57,689 nucleotides of DNA from Candidatus Thioglobus pontius (GTDB lineage: Bacteria; Pseudomonadota; Gammaproteobacteria; PS1; Pseudothioglobaceae). The number at the start of each line of letters is the position of its first letter. Within the stretch, counting starts at the first letter, position 1. The stretch is taken from positions 1 to 57,689 of the forward strand of contig JACNGB010000023.1 in NCBI GenBank assembly GCA_014384345.1. Direction: 5' to 3'. Below the pieces are notes generated by a model. That model saw only the letters and a list, made by a program, of their open reading frames with translations, had not been told where the DNA came from and did not search any database. Shown one piece after another: positions 37,982-47,500 of this stretch. Made by a program: the position numbers and the translations under genes.

Positions 37982-38548
37982 ATGCAAAGTACGATAAATT
38001 ATCTGGCTGAGAACCTGATCGCTTTTTTGAGTGTGTTTTTTGCCGCCTATTTAATGACGACATTCGTCAACTATACCGTCGAATTAAGTGCTTTATTCTA
38101 TTTGCCATTAGGGGCAAAGATCTTAATGTACTTGTTGTTTGGTTTTCGTATATTCCCTGGAATACTCGCTGCATGTATTACTAGTGGTGTTATTTTATTT
38201 GACTCTTGGGGCGGTAATTTACTACTGGGTACCTTATCTGCCTGTGCAGGTGCCACTGCGCCTATTATTGTGATGAGCGGTATGAAATTAGCTAAGATGT
38301 GTGATTTTGATCATCTTGGTGATATTGATTTTAGACATATATTGACATTGGTTATGGGTGTATCAGTAGTTAGCTCCCTGCTTAAATATTTTGTTTTTGC
38401 ACAATCAATTTATCTAGACCTTGCCATATTTGATTTTATCACTCATTATATTGCGGGTGATGTTATGGGTGCGCTATTGGTTATTTATTTGGTATTAAAA
38501 GTACTTGTGCCACTTATTCAAAGAATTGTTCCACAGCAAGCAAGCTAA
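37982..38548 (+). CDS. MASE1-like integral membrane protein, copy 1
   Basis: This 188-aa protein consists almost entirely of membrane helices (about six). Motifs shared with the next two genes are FYLPLGAKILMYLLFGFRI + FPGI, ATAPIIVMSGMKLA, DIDFRHILTL and YIAGDVMGALLVIYL. These resemble the MASE1 sensor domain, normally fused to histidine kinase or diguanylate cyclase output domains; none is present here. A TAAAAT box ends about 13 nt before the ATG, so the mRNA may be nearly leaderless. The ligand is unknown. Confidence 0.7.
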   Translation: MQSTINYLAENLIAFLSVFFAAYLMTTFVNYTVELSALFYLPLGAKILMYLLFGFRIFPGILAACITSGVILFDSWGGNLLLGTLSACAGATAPIIVMSGMKLAKMCDFDHLGDIDFRHILTLVMGVSVVSSLLKYFVFAQSIYLDLAIFDFITHYIAGDVMGALLVIYLVLKVLVPLIQRIVPQQAS

Positions 38549-38555
38549 CCCCCCC
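38549..38555 (+). repeat. C7 homopolymer tract
   Basis: Seven Cs directly follow the stop codon of MASE1-like copy 1. With the G8 tract at 37539 it brackets the first two genes of the cluster. Confidence 0.7.
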
Positions 38556-38574
38556 GCATTATTTTATAGTTCAG

Positions 38575-38580
38575 TATAAT
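38575..38580 (+). promoter_or_regulatory. -10 box upstream of MASE1-like copy 2
   Basis: TATAAT at 38575-38580, 28 nt before the copy 2 start, suggests that copies 2 and 3 can be transcribed separately from copy 1. Confidence 0.4.
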
Positions 38581-38608
38581 AGGCTATTTTTAGCTTATTA
38601 TTTAATCA

Positions 38609-39145
38609 ATGTTATTGCTACAGCATAATTTTTTAACCTTTATACTGGTGATTGTATCGCTATTGTTGGTTGAAGGCATGGGGCATATTGATTTTTCGAA
38701 TGGCAATCTTCTGTTTTTGCCAATGGGTGCGGCAATCCTTTCTTATTTATTATTCGGGTACGGCGTATTGCCAGGTGTTGCATTAGCTAATACGCTAATT
38801 GGCTATACGCTGTGGAATAACTGGTTTGGTAATGGCTTTGATGGCTTTTCTGGCCACGTTATTATTGGTTCGTTGGCGCCAATTGTTGCTATTCAAATGA
38901 TGAAGTCTTTTGGTTTATCGCAATTCTTTGATGGCAAAGAAATCAACTACCGTCATGTGATGTTCGTTGTCATACTAACAGCGCTGCTTAATACGTTTGG
39001 CAAATTTTCTTTATTTTATGGCGTTTTGCAAGAAGATATTAATGTTGTTAATTTTGTATCAACCTATTTAATTGGCGATATTCTTGGCGGTTTTGTTTTT
39101 ATTTATGCCACCGTTAAATTGTCGAAACTATTGGAGAATCGATGA
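38609..39145 (+). CDS. MASE1-like integral membrane protein, copy 2
   Basis: This 178-aa paralog has LFLPMGAAILSYLLFGYGV followed by LPGVALAN, IIGSLAPIVAIQMMKSFGLS, EINYRHVMFVVILTAL and YLIGDILGGFVFIYATVK, aligning throughout with copies 1 and 3. About six membrane helices and no soluble domain are seen. It overlaps copy 3 by four nt (ATGA), so these two are translationally coupled and may form a heteromer. Confidence 0.7.
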   Translation: MLLLQHNFLTFILVIVSLLLVEGMGHIDFSNGNLLFLPMGAAILSYLLFGYGVLPGVALANTLIGYTLWNNWFGNGFDGFSGHVIIGSLAPIVAIQMMKSFGLSQFFDGKEINYRHVMFVVILTALLNTFGKFSLFYGVLQEDINVVNFVSTYLIGDILGGFVFIYATVKLSKLLENR

Positions 39146-39693
39146 AGCAATTTCTTTGGTTTAACGCGATAGCCTTTGCGATGGTATTTGTATCGCGTTT
39201 AATTATTGTGCCGTTTGACCATATTAATATCTCTATTGCTAATTATATTTGGTTACCAATGGGTGCAGCTATTTTGGCACCATTGTTGTTCGGCTTTAAA
39301 TCTTTTCCTGGCGTAGTTTTGGGTTATTTTCTAGCAACCTTTATTACGAAAGGCTTTACTTGGGAGGCGGTGCATATGTATAGCTATATGGGTAAATTTA
39401 TCGATAGCTTAGCACCAATTGTCTCTATATTAATTATGCGAGCTTTCCATTTGTCTACTTTCTTTGATTCAGGTAAGGTGAAGTATTCACACGTTATGTT
39501 CTTAGTGATTCTTGCTTCATTAATTGCAACCTTTGCTAAAGTGTTTGTGTATCCAATGCAAGGCAAGCTAATTCCAGATCCGGTATTGTTTATTCAGTCG
39601 TATGCAGCTAGCGATATATTTGGCGGCATTGTGTTTATTTATATTGCCCTTAAGTTATTTGCTTCAAAACTTATTAAAAACAAGCTAATTTAG
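39142..39693 (+). CDS. MASE1-like integral membrane protein, copy 3
   Basis: This 183-aa protein is the closest relative of copy 2. It has IWLPMGAAILAPLLFGFKS + FPGV, FIDSLAPIVSILIMRAFHLS, KVKYSHVMFLVILASL and YAASDIFGGIVFIYIALK. The arrangement is that of a stand-alone MASE1-type sensor domain. The 3' end overlaps the convergent mfd stop by nine nt. Confidence 0.7.
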   Translation: MKQFLWFNAIAFAMVFVSRLIIVPFDHINISIANYIWLPMGAAILAPLLFGFKSFPGVVLGYFLATFITKGFTWEAVHMYSYMGKFIDSLAPIVSILIMRAFHLSTFFDSGKVKYSHVMFLVILASLIATFAKVFVYPMQGKLIPDPVLFIQSYAASDIFGGIVFIYIALKLFASKLIKNKLI

Positions 39694-42600
39694 CTTTTTT
39701 AGTAAATTTTCGATAAGCTCAATGCGTCTGATGTCTTCAGGCATATCTTCTTTTACAATTAACTGATTTTGACCCTTTAACTGATAGTTTTTAGGCTGTT
39801 TTTGGATCAAATGAATGATTTTTATCGGTTCTATGGTATTTTTAGTGCCAAAAGTGATGATGGCTTTATCGTCATAAAGGTTAATTTCATCAATTCCGAT
39901 TTTTTCGCAAAAAAGTTTGAGTCGCGTATTGGCAAATAAATGCTTGGTTGAATCTGGTAAAAGACCAAAGCGATCAATCATCTCAATTTGTAATTCTTTG
40001 AGGTCGTTATTGGTGTTGCAACTGGCAATACGCTTGTATAAGACTAAGCGTTCATGTACATCTTCTAAATAGTTTTGCGGAATAATAGAAGGTAGTCCGC
40101 AGTCAATTTGAATTTCGTGATTAATCGGATCATCAAGATTAATTTTGCGCCCAGAGCGCATCGCATCAATGGTGCGCTTGAGTAAGTCATGGTACAGATT
40201 AAACCCAATCTCACTAATCTTGCCTGATTGATTATCGCCGAGCAAATCGCCAGCACCTCTGATTTCTAGGTCATGATTAGCCAGCATAAATCCAGCGCCC
40301 AGCTCCTCAAGGGATTCAATCGCATCCAAGCGTTTTTTAGCATCTTTAGACAGTGATTGATGAGATTTAATCACAAGATAGGCATAGGCTCGGTGATGTG
40401 ACCTTCCAACACGACCACGTAATTGATGGAGTTGTGCCAGGCCAAAATTTTGTGCATTATTAATAATAATGGTGTTGGCATTAGGAATATCGATACCCGT
40501 TTCAATAATGGTGGTGCAAACCAAAATTTGAAAACGTGCATGATAAAAGTCACTCATGATGTGTTCGAGTTCACGGGTTGGCATTTGCCCATGGGCAATA
40601 CGCACAGCAACATTTGGCATGAGCGCTTTAAGGCTTTCAGCTAAATTATCAATAGAGTCAATATCATTATGTAGAACAAAAATCTGCCCACCACGATGTA
40701 GCTCTCGATTGCAAGCCTCTTTGATGTTGTCATCTTGCCATTCTTGCACAAAGGTTTGGATAGCACTTCGTTTTGCCGGTGGTGTGGCAATAATGGACAA
40801 TTCACGCAATGAGCCAAGTGCCATATTAAGCGTACGCGGAATTGGCGTGGCAGTCATTGTCAGAATGTCACTTTGGCCACGCATTTTTTTCAACGCCTCT
40901 TTTTGCTTAACACCAAACCGGTGTTCTTCGTCGATAATGACTAGACCGAGGTTCTTATACTTGATGCTACCCTGAATGATTTTATGGGTGCCGATTACAA
41001 TGTCAATTTTGCCAACGTTAAGCTTTTCAATAATAATCTTTTGCTCTTTGGGTGTTTGGAATCTGGATAGCGCAGCAATTTCAACCGGATAATCGGCAAA
41101 GCGATCAGAAAATGATTGATGGTGTTGATTGGCCAACAAGGTGGTTGGCACTAAAATAGCGACTTGCTTGCCGGCTTCTACAGCTAAAAAAGCAGCCCTC
41201 ATAGCAATTTCTGTTTTGCCAAAGCCTACATCGCCACACACTAAGCGGTCCATGGGTTTGTGCGAGCGCATATCAGCCAACACTTCTCCCATGGTTTTCA
41301 GTTGATCGGGTGTCTCTTCAAAAGCAAAGCTGGCCACAAAAGATGAATAAGCATCGTTAGGCTCAGGAAATGAAAATCCTGTTTGTGATTCACGTTTGGC
41401 ATATATTTCTAAGAGCTCTGCAGCTACATCGTGTAGTGCTTCACCAGCTTTTTTCTTAGCCTTGCTCCACTGAGGCGTGCCTAGTTTGTGCAAAGGTGCA
41501 TTTTCAGGTGAAGTGCCAGAATAACGAGAAATTAAATTAAGCGAGGTCATTGGTACCATGAGTTTAGCACCACCGGCATATTCTAGCTGTAAAAAGTCTT
41601 GAGATTGACCATCATAAGTTTGAGTTTTTAGACCCAAATAGCGACCAATTCCATAGTTTTCATGAACGATAGGATCACCTTGTTTTATTTCAACCAGACT
41701 TTTAATGGCTTCATCAAAGTCTTTATGCTTGGCTCTACGTCTGCGTTGCTGTTGTACAACCTCTTGGCCAAATAAATTTTCTTCAGTAACAATGGCAATA
41801 TCGTCACTGAGTAGCCCTTGGGCCAAAGTTTGGTTGGTGATACAAAGGGGCTGACTCTCTATTAAAAACTGCTGCCAATCAGTGATGGGCTTAGCTGTTA
41901 GGCTGTGATTGGATAACAGCTCTTCTAGAATAGTTTGCCTGCCTTGTGATTGACAAACAATCAGAATTCGACGATTAGACCTGTCAATAAATCCGGACAA
42001 TTTGGCCAGTGGGTTTTTATTTTGAGGATCAATTTGCAAGGGTGGCAACAACTTTGATTTGAAGTTTACATGCCCCGCTTTATCTGCTAATTTTGAAGGC
42101 GAAATGATCAGCTGCGATTGTTGCTTAATGGCAGAGAATAGTTGGTCTTTATTTAAAAAAACCTGATTAAGTTCAAGTGGTGGGCGCTCAAGATCTTGCT
42201 GAGCATGCTTAAAACGTGACTGAAGTTCTTGATAAGTGTTATCAACTAGTTCGCTAAAACCAGCAGAAGTGGCAACGGTGATATTGTTGGGCAGGTAGTC
42301 AAATAGCGTATTAGTTGATTTGAAAAATAAGGGCAAGTAAAACTCAATGCCACCTGGCAGCCTACCCTCGCTTACCTCGTTATAAATAAAGCTTTGCTTG
42401 GCAAAGGCTTGATCATAATTGTGTTTGAATAATTCTATGCTAGCATTGTCAGTGGCAAATTCACGCGCTGGCAATAAAGCAATCTGCTTAACTTGTGATT
42501 CACTACGCTGGGTCGATGTGTCAAAGGTGCGAATACTTTCAATTTCTTCATCAAATAAATCTAGTCGGTACGGCGCCTTGGCGCCCATTGGGTACAGGTC

Positions 42601-43113
42601 AATCAACGATCCTCGAATGTTAAATTCGCCATGCTCCATGACCGTCGTTACCCGATTGTAGCCAATTTTCAGTAGTTTTTCACTAAAACTATTTGGCTCT
42701 ATTGTGTCGCCCACATCAAGATTAAAGCTGTATTGCTCGCTAAATTCAATTGGGCAAAGTCGTGAACATAGCGTTTCCAAGGTGGTAATGACAACCCCTT
42801 GTTTGAGCGACTTAAGTTTGGATAAAGTTTTTAAGCGATTGGAGGTGATATCAGGATGAGGTGAAAATTGATCATAAGCTAACACCTCCCAATGATTAAA
42901 AGACAAGATGTTTAAGTCATGAGCATAAAAATTGAGCGAATGATAAAGACTGTCTAAATGAGCGATATCATTAGCAATAAGCAGTATAACTTGCGGGTTT
43001 TGTTGAACATGCTCGATTAATGCCAGCGCATCAGCACTGCCATATAAAGAGCCCCAATAAGTTTTTTTACCTGAAGCTAAGGCGCTAACCTTGTCAGGAT
43101 GCAAATAGGCCAT
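39685..43113 (-). CDS. mfd: Transcription-repair coupling factor Mfd
   Basis: Mfd removes stalled RNA polymerase and recruits UvrA. The 1142-aa protein has the UvrB-like N-terminal module (to about 350), the RNA polymerase interaction domain (KQGDPIVHENYGIGRYLGL), a RecG-like translocase (Walker A CGDVGFGKTEIAMRAAF, DEEHRFGVKQKEAL, TMTATPIPRTLNMAL, AHGQMPTRELE, IETGIDIPNANTIII, QLRGRVGRS), and the C-terminal TRCF domain. Length is typical. Confidence 0.97.
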   Translation of the reverse strand: MAYLHPDKVSALASGKKTYWGSLYGSADALALIEHVQQNPQVILLIANDIAHLDSLYHSLNFYAHDLNILSFNHWEVLAYDQFSPHPDITSNRLKTLSKLKSLKQGVVITTLETLCSRLCPIEFSEQYSFNLDVGDTIEPNSFSEKLLKIGYNRVTTVMEHGEFNIRGSLIDLYPMGAKAPYRLDLFDEEIESIRTFDTSTQRSESQVKQIALLPAREFATDNASIELFKHNYDQAFAKQSFIYNEVSEGRLPGGIEFYLPLFFKSTNTLFDYLPNNITVATSAGFSELVDNTYQELQSRFKHAQQDLERPPLELNQVFLNKDQLFSAIKQQSQLIISPSKLADKAGHVNFKSKLLPPLQIDPQNKNPLAKLSGFIDRSNRRILIVCQSQGRQTILEELLSNHSLTAKPITDWQQFLIESQPLCITNQTLAQGLLSDDIAIVTEENLFGQEVVQQQRRRRAKHKDFDEAIKSLVEIKQGDPIVHENYGIGRYLGLKTQTYDGQSQDFLQLEYAGGAKLMVPMTSLNLISRYSGTSPENAPLHKLGTPQWSKAKKKAGEALHDVAAELLEIYAKRESQTGFSFPEPNDAYSSFVASFAFEETPDQLKTMGEVLADMRSHKPMDRLVCGDVGFGKTEIAMRAAFLAVEAGKQVAILVPTTLLANQHHQSFSDRFADYPVEIAALSRFQTPKEQKIIIEKLNVGKIDIVIGTHKIIQGSIKYKNLGLVIIDEEHRFGVKQKEALKKMRGQSDILTMTATPIPRTLNMALGSLRELSIIATPPAKRSAIQTFVQEWQDDNIKEACNRELHRGGQIFVLHNDIDSIDNLAESLKALMPNVAVRIAHGQMPTRELEHIMSDFYHARFQILVCTTIIETGIDIPNANTIIINNAQNFGLAQLHQLRGRVGRSHHRAYAYLVIKSHQSLSKDAKKRLDAIESLEELGAGFMLANHDLEIRGAGDLLGDNQSGKISEIGFNLYHDLLKRTIDAMRSGRKINLDDPINHEIQIDCGLPSIIPQNYLEDVHERLVLYKRIASCNTNNDLKELQIEMIDRFGLLPDSTKHLFANTRLKLFCEKIGIDEINLYDDKAIITFGTKNTIEPIKIIHLIQKQPKNYQLKGQNQLIVKEDMPEDIRRIELIENLLKKLN

Positions 43114-43116
43114 GCG

Positions 43117-43752
43117 CTAAGCTTCGATGTTTAGAACGTCAACACCTTCATTGTCTAATAGCTGAATTAGCTGAATCAAAGGCAGACCAATTAAAGTGTT
43201 GGGATCTTTGCCATCAAGTTCACTAAATAAACTAATACCTAAACCTTCTGATTTGAAGCTTCCGGCACAATTGTAAGGCTGCTCTTTTTTTAAATAGTTA
43301 TTAATTTGCTCAAGGCTTAGCGACCTAAAAACCACTTTAAATGTTTCAACAATTGTTTGCATCTTGTTGGTGTTTGTATTTAAAAGACACAAACTAGTAA
43401 CAAATGTAACGGTTTTTCCAGAACATTCACTAAGTTGTTTAATGGCATTCTCATGCGTATGCGGCTTGCCCAATACTTGATCGTTCGCACCTTGTCCGTC
43501 TTGCAATGTGGCTACTTGATCTGAGGCGATAATCAGCCCTTGATAAAACTTTGCCACCTCTTTCGCTTTATCTTGTGCCAATCGAAATACTAACTGCTCA
43601 GGCGTTTCCCCTGGATTTCTTGATTCATCAACGTCAGGCGAGTGCGTTACAAAGCTTAAACCAAGTTTGCTTAGCAGCTCTTTTCGAAAGGGGGATGAAG
43701 AAGCAAGAATTAATGACACGAGTGCTATGGGTGTTTGTAAAATAGAAGTCAT
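43117..43752 (-). CDS. yceF: Maf-family nucleotide pyrophosphatase, YceF type
   Basis: Maf proteins hydrolyse noncanonical nucleotides; the YceF branch acts on m7GTP. The 211-aa protein has LILASSSPFRKELLSKLGL, SPDVDESRNPGETPEQLVFR, IIASDQVATL, GKPHTHENAIKQL and CAGSFKSEGLGISLF, matching YceF over its whole length. The first about ten residues exceed the usual length, so a start at a later codon is possible. mfd follows after three nt. Confidence 0.92.
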   Translation of the reverse strand: MTSILQTPIALVSLILASSSPFRKELLSKLGLSFVTHSPDVDESRNPGETPEQLVFRLAQDKAKEVAKFYQGLIIASDQVATLQDGQGANDQVLGKPHTHENAIKQLSECSGKTVTFVTSLCLLNTNTNKMQTIVETFKVVFRSLSLEQINNYLKKEQPYNCAGSFKSEGLGISLFSELDGKDPNTLIGLPLIQLIQLLDNEGVDVLNIEA

Positions 43753-43775
43753 TTTACGTTATTTAGGGCTTTTTC

Positions 43776-44261
43776 ATGCGCTTATCCATCATCGTTGCTA
43801 TGGACGACAATCAACTCATTGGTAAAGATAATGCTTTGCCTTGGCATTTACCAGCTGATTTGGGTTATTTTAAAAAAACTACCACCGGAAAAACCGTGTT
43901 AATGGGTAGAAAAACTTATGAGTCTATTGGCAGGCCGTTGCCTAATCGTCGCAATGTAATCATCAGTCGTAATGCGGATTTTTTGGCTGAGGGTTGTGAA
44001 GTGGTCGGAAGTATTGATCAAGCGCTTGAGTTGGCCAAGACTGATGAGGAAGTTATGGTGATGGGCGGTGCTTCTTTTTATGAGCAAATGCTGCCAAGTG
44101 TCGACCGTTTATATATCACTCAGATTGAAGGTGAGTACGAAGGTGATGCGCATTTTCCAGATTTTGATCGTGCCGATTTCTCAGAGAGTTTTAGAGAGTC
44201 GCATCAGCCGGATGAAAAAAATCAACATACTTATCACTTTACTATTTTGGATAGAAAATAA
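43776..44261 (+). CDS. folA: Dihydrofolate reductase
   Basis: FolA reduces dihydrofolate with NADPH. The 161-aa protein has IVAMDDNQLIGKDNALPWHL (with substrate Asp in LPADLGYFKK), GKTVLMGRKTYESIGRPLPN, VMGGASFYEQML, and the closing YHFTILDR. Length is typical. It diverges from yceF; its promoter, possibly TGTAAAAT at 43736-43743, must lie within yceF. Confidence 0.95.
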   Translation: MRLSIIVAMDDNQLIGKDNALPWHLPADLGYFKKTTTGKTVLMGRKTYESIGRPLPNRRNVIISRNADFLAEGCEVVGSIDQALELAKTDEEVMVMGGASFYEQMLPSVDRLYITQIEGEYEGDAHFPDFDRADFSESFRESHQPDEKNQHTYHFTILDRK

Positions 44262-44263
44262 CC

Positions 44264-44446
44264 ATGTTTAAATTTACAACCTTACTCCTTTCTGCTTTAT
44301 TGTTATCAAGCTGCGTATTGACCAAAGTCGTTACTGTGCCAATGCGTGTTGGTGGCGCGGTCATTTCAATTGTGCCCGTAGTAGGCGAGGGGATTGATGA
44401 AGCCATTGACGAAGCGGCTGATGTCATTGACGCTGTACCTATTTAA
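44264..44446 (+). CDS. Small conserved lipoprotein
   Basis: The 60-aa precursor has signal and lipobox (LLLSALLLSSC, lipidated Cys17), then a short mature region with VTVPMRVGGAVISIVPVVG and an acidic helix. This V-x-x-V-P-M-R-V-x-G pattern is known from small uncharacterised proteobacterial lipoproteins. It follows folA by two nt and ends before a strong terminator. Confidence 0.8.
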   Translation: MFKFTTLLLSALLLSSCVLTKVVTVPMRVGGAVISIVPVVGEGIDEAIDEAADVIDAVPI

Positions 44447-44462
44447 TTCAAAATTTTGACAT

Positions 44463-44496
44463 AAAAAAAAGGATTGCAATTAGCAATCCTTTTTTA
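44463..44496. terminator. Bidirectional terminator between folA-lipoprotein and gltB
   Basis: AAAAAAGGATTGC and GCAATCCTTTTTT form a 13-bp stem with an AATTA loop, flanked by A- and T-runs, between convergent genes. Confidence 0.9.
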
Positions 44497-44503
44497 GTTA
44501 ACT

Positions 44504-47500
44504 TTACTTTTTAGCGTTTTCAGCCAAGACCCGTTTAAAGTCTTTTGGCATCACCTTGATAAAATGCATTAACTCTTCATCCCAGTTATCTAGAATGTGT
44601 TGTGCAACCGCTGATCCAGTGAATTTTGCATGATTTGTTACAAAAGTCTTAAGTTCAGCTTGCGCTTCATCATCCATTGGATCAAGATCAATCATGATCG
44701 GGTTAACCATCGCTTTGAAAGTGTTATTTGGATTATAAATATAAGCAATACCACCACTCATACCTGCACCAAAGTTACGACCCACTTCACCCAAAACCGT
44801 GACTCGACCGCCAGTCATGTATTCACAACCATGATCGCCAATACCTTCTACAACCGCAGTAACACCAGAGTTACGCACACAGAATCTTTCTGATACACAG
44901 CCTGATAGATATATCTCACCACCAGTAGCGCCGTAACCACAAACATTACCCGCAATGATTTCATCTTGTGCATTAAAGCTAGAATTTTTAGGCGGGTAGA
45001 CAATCACTTTACCACCAGACAAGCCCTTGCCAACGTAGTCATTAGCATCACCTTCTACCTCAAGTGTAATGCCTTTTGCCATAAAAGCGCCTAATGACTG
45101 ACCAGCAGAGCCGTTAAATTTAATATGAACACTGTCATCTGCTAAGGTGTTGCTACCACGCGCTTTAACTAGGCGTGAGGATAACATCGCACCAACCGCA
45201 CGATCAACGTTAGTGATCTTGCTTTCAATTGTCACTGGTTGATCATCGTTAACTACCGACTTAGATTGTTCAAATAAAGTATTATCAAGCTGCAGCTCTA
45301 GTTGATGATCTTGAATTTCAGTTTGGTAAGTGCCTGCATTTGCGTGCGGCTTTTGTGCTGGTGTTAACAAGGCGTCTAAATTAATTGTGCCTTGTTTCCA
45401 ATGCTCAATTGCTTGGTTCATCTCTAACATATCAACACGACCAATCATCTCGTTCACAGTTTTAAAACCAAGCTCCGCCATGATTAAGCGCAACTCTTCA
45501 GCAACCATAAATAGGTAATTAACAACATGTTCAGGCTTGCCCGTAAATTTCTTGCGTAACTCTTTGTCTTGCGTTGCAATACCAACCGGACAAGTATTTA
45601 AATGACACTTGCGCATCATGATACAGCCCATGGTAATTAATGGCGCGGTTGAGAAGCCAAACTCCTCTGCACCTAATAGTACGCCAATGGCCACATCACG
45701 ACCTGTTTTTAATTGACCATCCGTTTGAATGACTACACGAGAACGAAGATCGTTCATCACCAGTGTTTGATGTGTTTCAGCCAAACCAAGCTCCCATGGC
45801 AAGCCCGCATGCTTAATAGAGGTAAGTGGTGATGCACCTGTGCCACCATCATGACCAGCGATAACGATGTGATCAGATTTTGCCTTAGTTACACCAGCAG
45901 CAATCGTACCTACGCCGACTTCGGCTACCAATTTCACACTAATGCGCGCTTCTGGATTAGAGCGTTTTAAGTCAAAAATAAGTTGTGATAAATCTTCAAT
46001 CGAATAAATATCGTGATGAGGTGGTGGAGAAATTAACCCCACGCCTGGTGTTGAGTGACGAATGGCAGCAATGCCTTCGTCAACTTTTGACCCTGGCAAT
46101 TCGCCACCTTCGCCCGGCTTAGCGCCTTGTGATACTTTAATTTGAATCTCATCAGCGTTATTTAGGTAGTCAATGGTGACACCAAAACGACCTGAAGCTA
46201 CTTGCTTAATCGCACTGCGACGCGAATCGCCATTGGCGTCAGGGGTCCAACGTTTGGCGTCTTCGCCACCTTCTCCGGTATTTGATTTACCACCTAAGCG
46301 ATTCATAGCAATGGCTAATGATTCGTGTGATTCTGCAGAAATTGAGCCAAAACTCATCGCACCTGTAGCAAAACGTTTAACAATTTCCTTGGCGGGCTCA
46401 ACCTTATCTAGTGCAATCGGATTGCCCGTTTTAAATGACATTAGTCCGCGTAAGGTTGAATTTCGTGTGCCTTCTTCATTAGCATGTTTGGCGAATGCCC
46501 AATAAGCGGACTCGTCATTATTTCTAGCAGCTAATTGTAGGTTAGAAATAGTTTTAGGATCCCACATATGTTTTTCACCACCACTACGCCAATGATATTG
46601 GCCTAGATTGTCTAGTGTTTGAGTATGGTAGGCATGTTGGTGGCGTTTTTCACTTTCTGCTTGAAGGATGTCAAAATTAACACCGTTAATACGCGAAGCC
46701 GTTTCGAAGAAACATTTTTCCATTACTTCTGGCGCAAGGCCAATCGCTTCAAAGATTTGTGCGCCTTTGTATGACTCTAATGTAGAAATGCCCATTTTAG
46801 CCATGACTTTAAGCATGCCTTTAGCAACACCTTTACGGTAAGCGGCAATAATCGCCTCATCACTTTCAATATCGATCATTTCATCACGACGCGCTTGCCA
46901 CAGCGCTTCAAAGGCTAGGTATGGGTTGATGGCATCTGCACCAAAACCAGTCATTAGACAGAAATGATGTACTTCGCGCGCCTCACCCGTTTCAACCACA
47001 ATACCAACCTGTGTTCTTTCATGGCTAGCAACCAAATATCTGTGCAGTGCGGACGAGGCAAGGAAGCTTGATATTGCAACACGATTGGTGCCAATATTGC
47101 GATCTGATAAGATAATTAAGCTATGACCATCTTTAATGGCTTGTGAGCCTTGTGTACAAATATCATCCAGTAGTTTTGACACTTTCTTGCCATCGTTAAT
47201 GTCGTAAGTGATGTCGATGGTTTTACTAGTCCAGCCACGATGATTACAGTGCCTTAATGCCGCTGTTTCTTCATTGGTTAAAATTGGATGGTCAACAACT
47301 AAGCGATGAGCGTTTTCAGGATTGTTGGCCAATAGATTGCCTTCAGGGCCAATTGAGCAACGTAGCGACATAACCACTTCTTCACGAATAGAGTCAATAG
47401 CTGGGTTGGTTACTTGAGCAAATAATTGCTTAAAGTAATCATAAATAATGCGAGATTGGTCTGACAAACAAGCTAAAGCTGAATCATTACCCATTGATCC

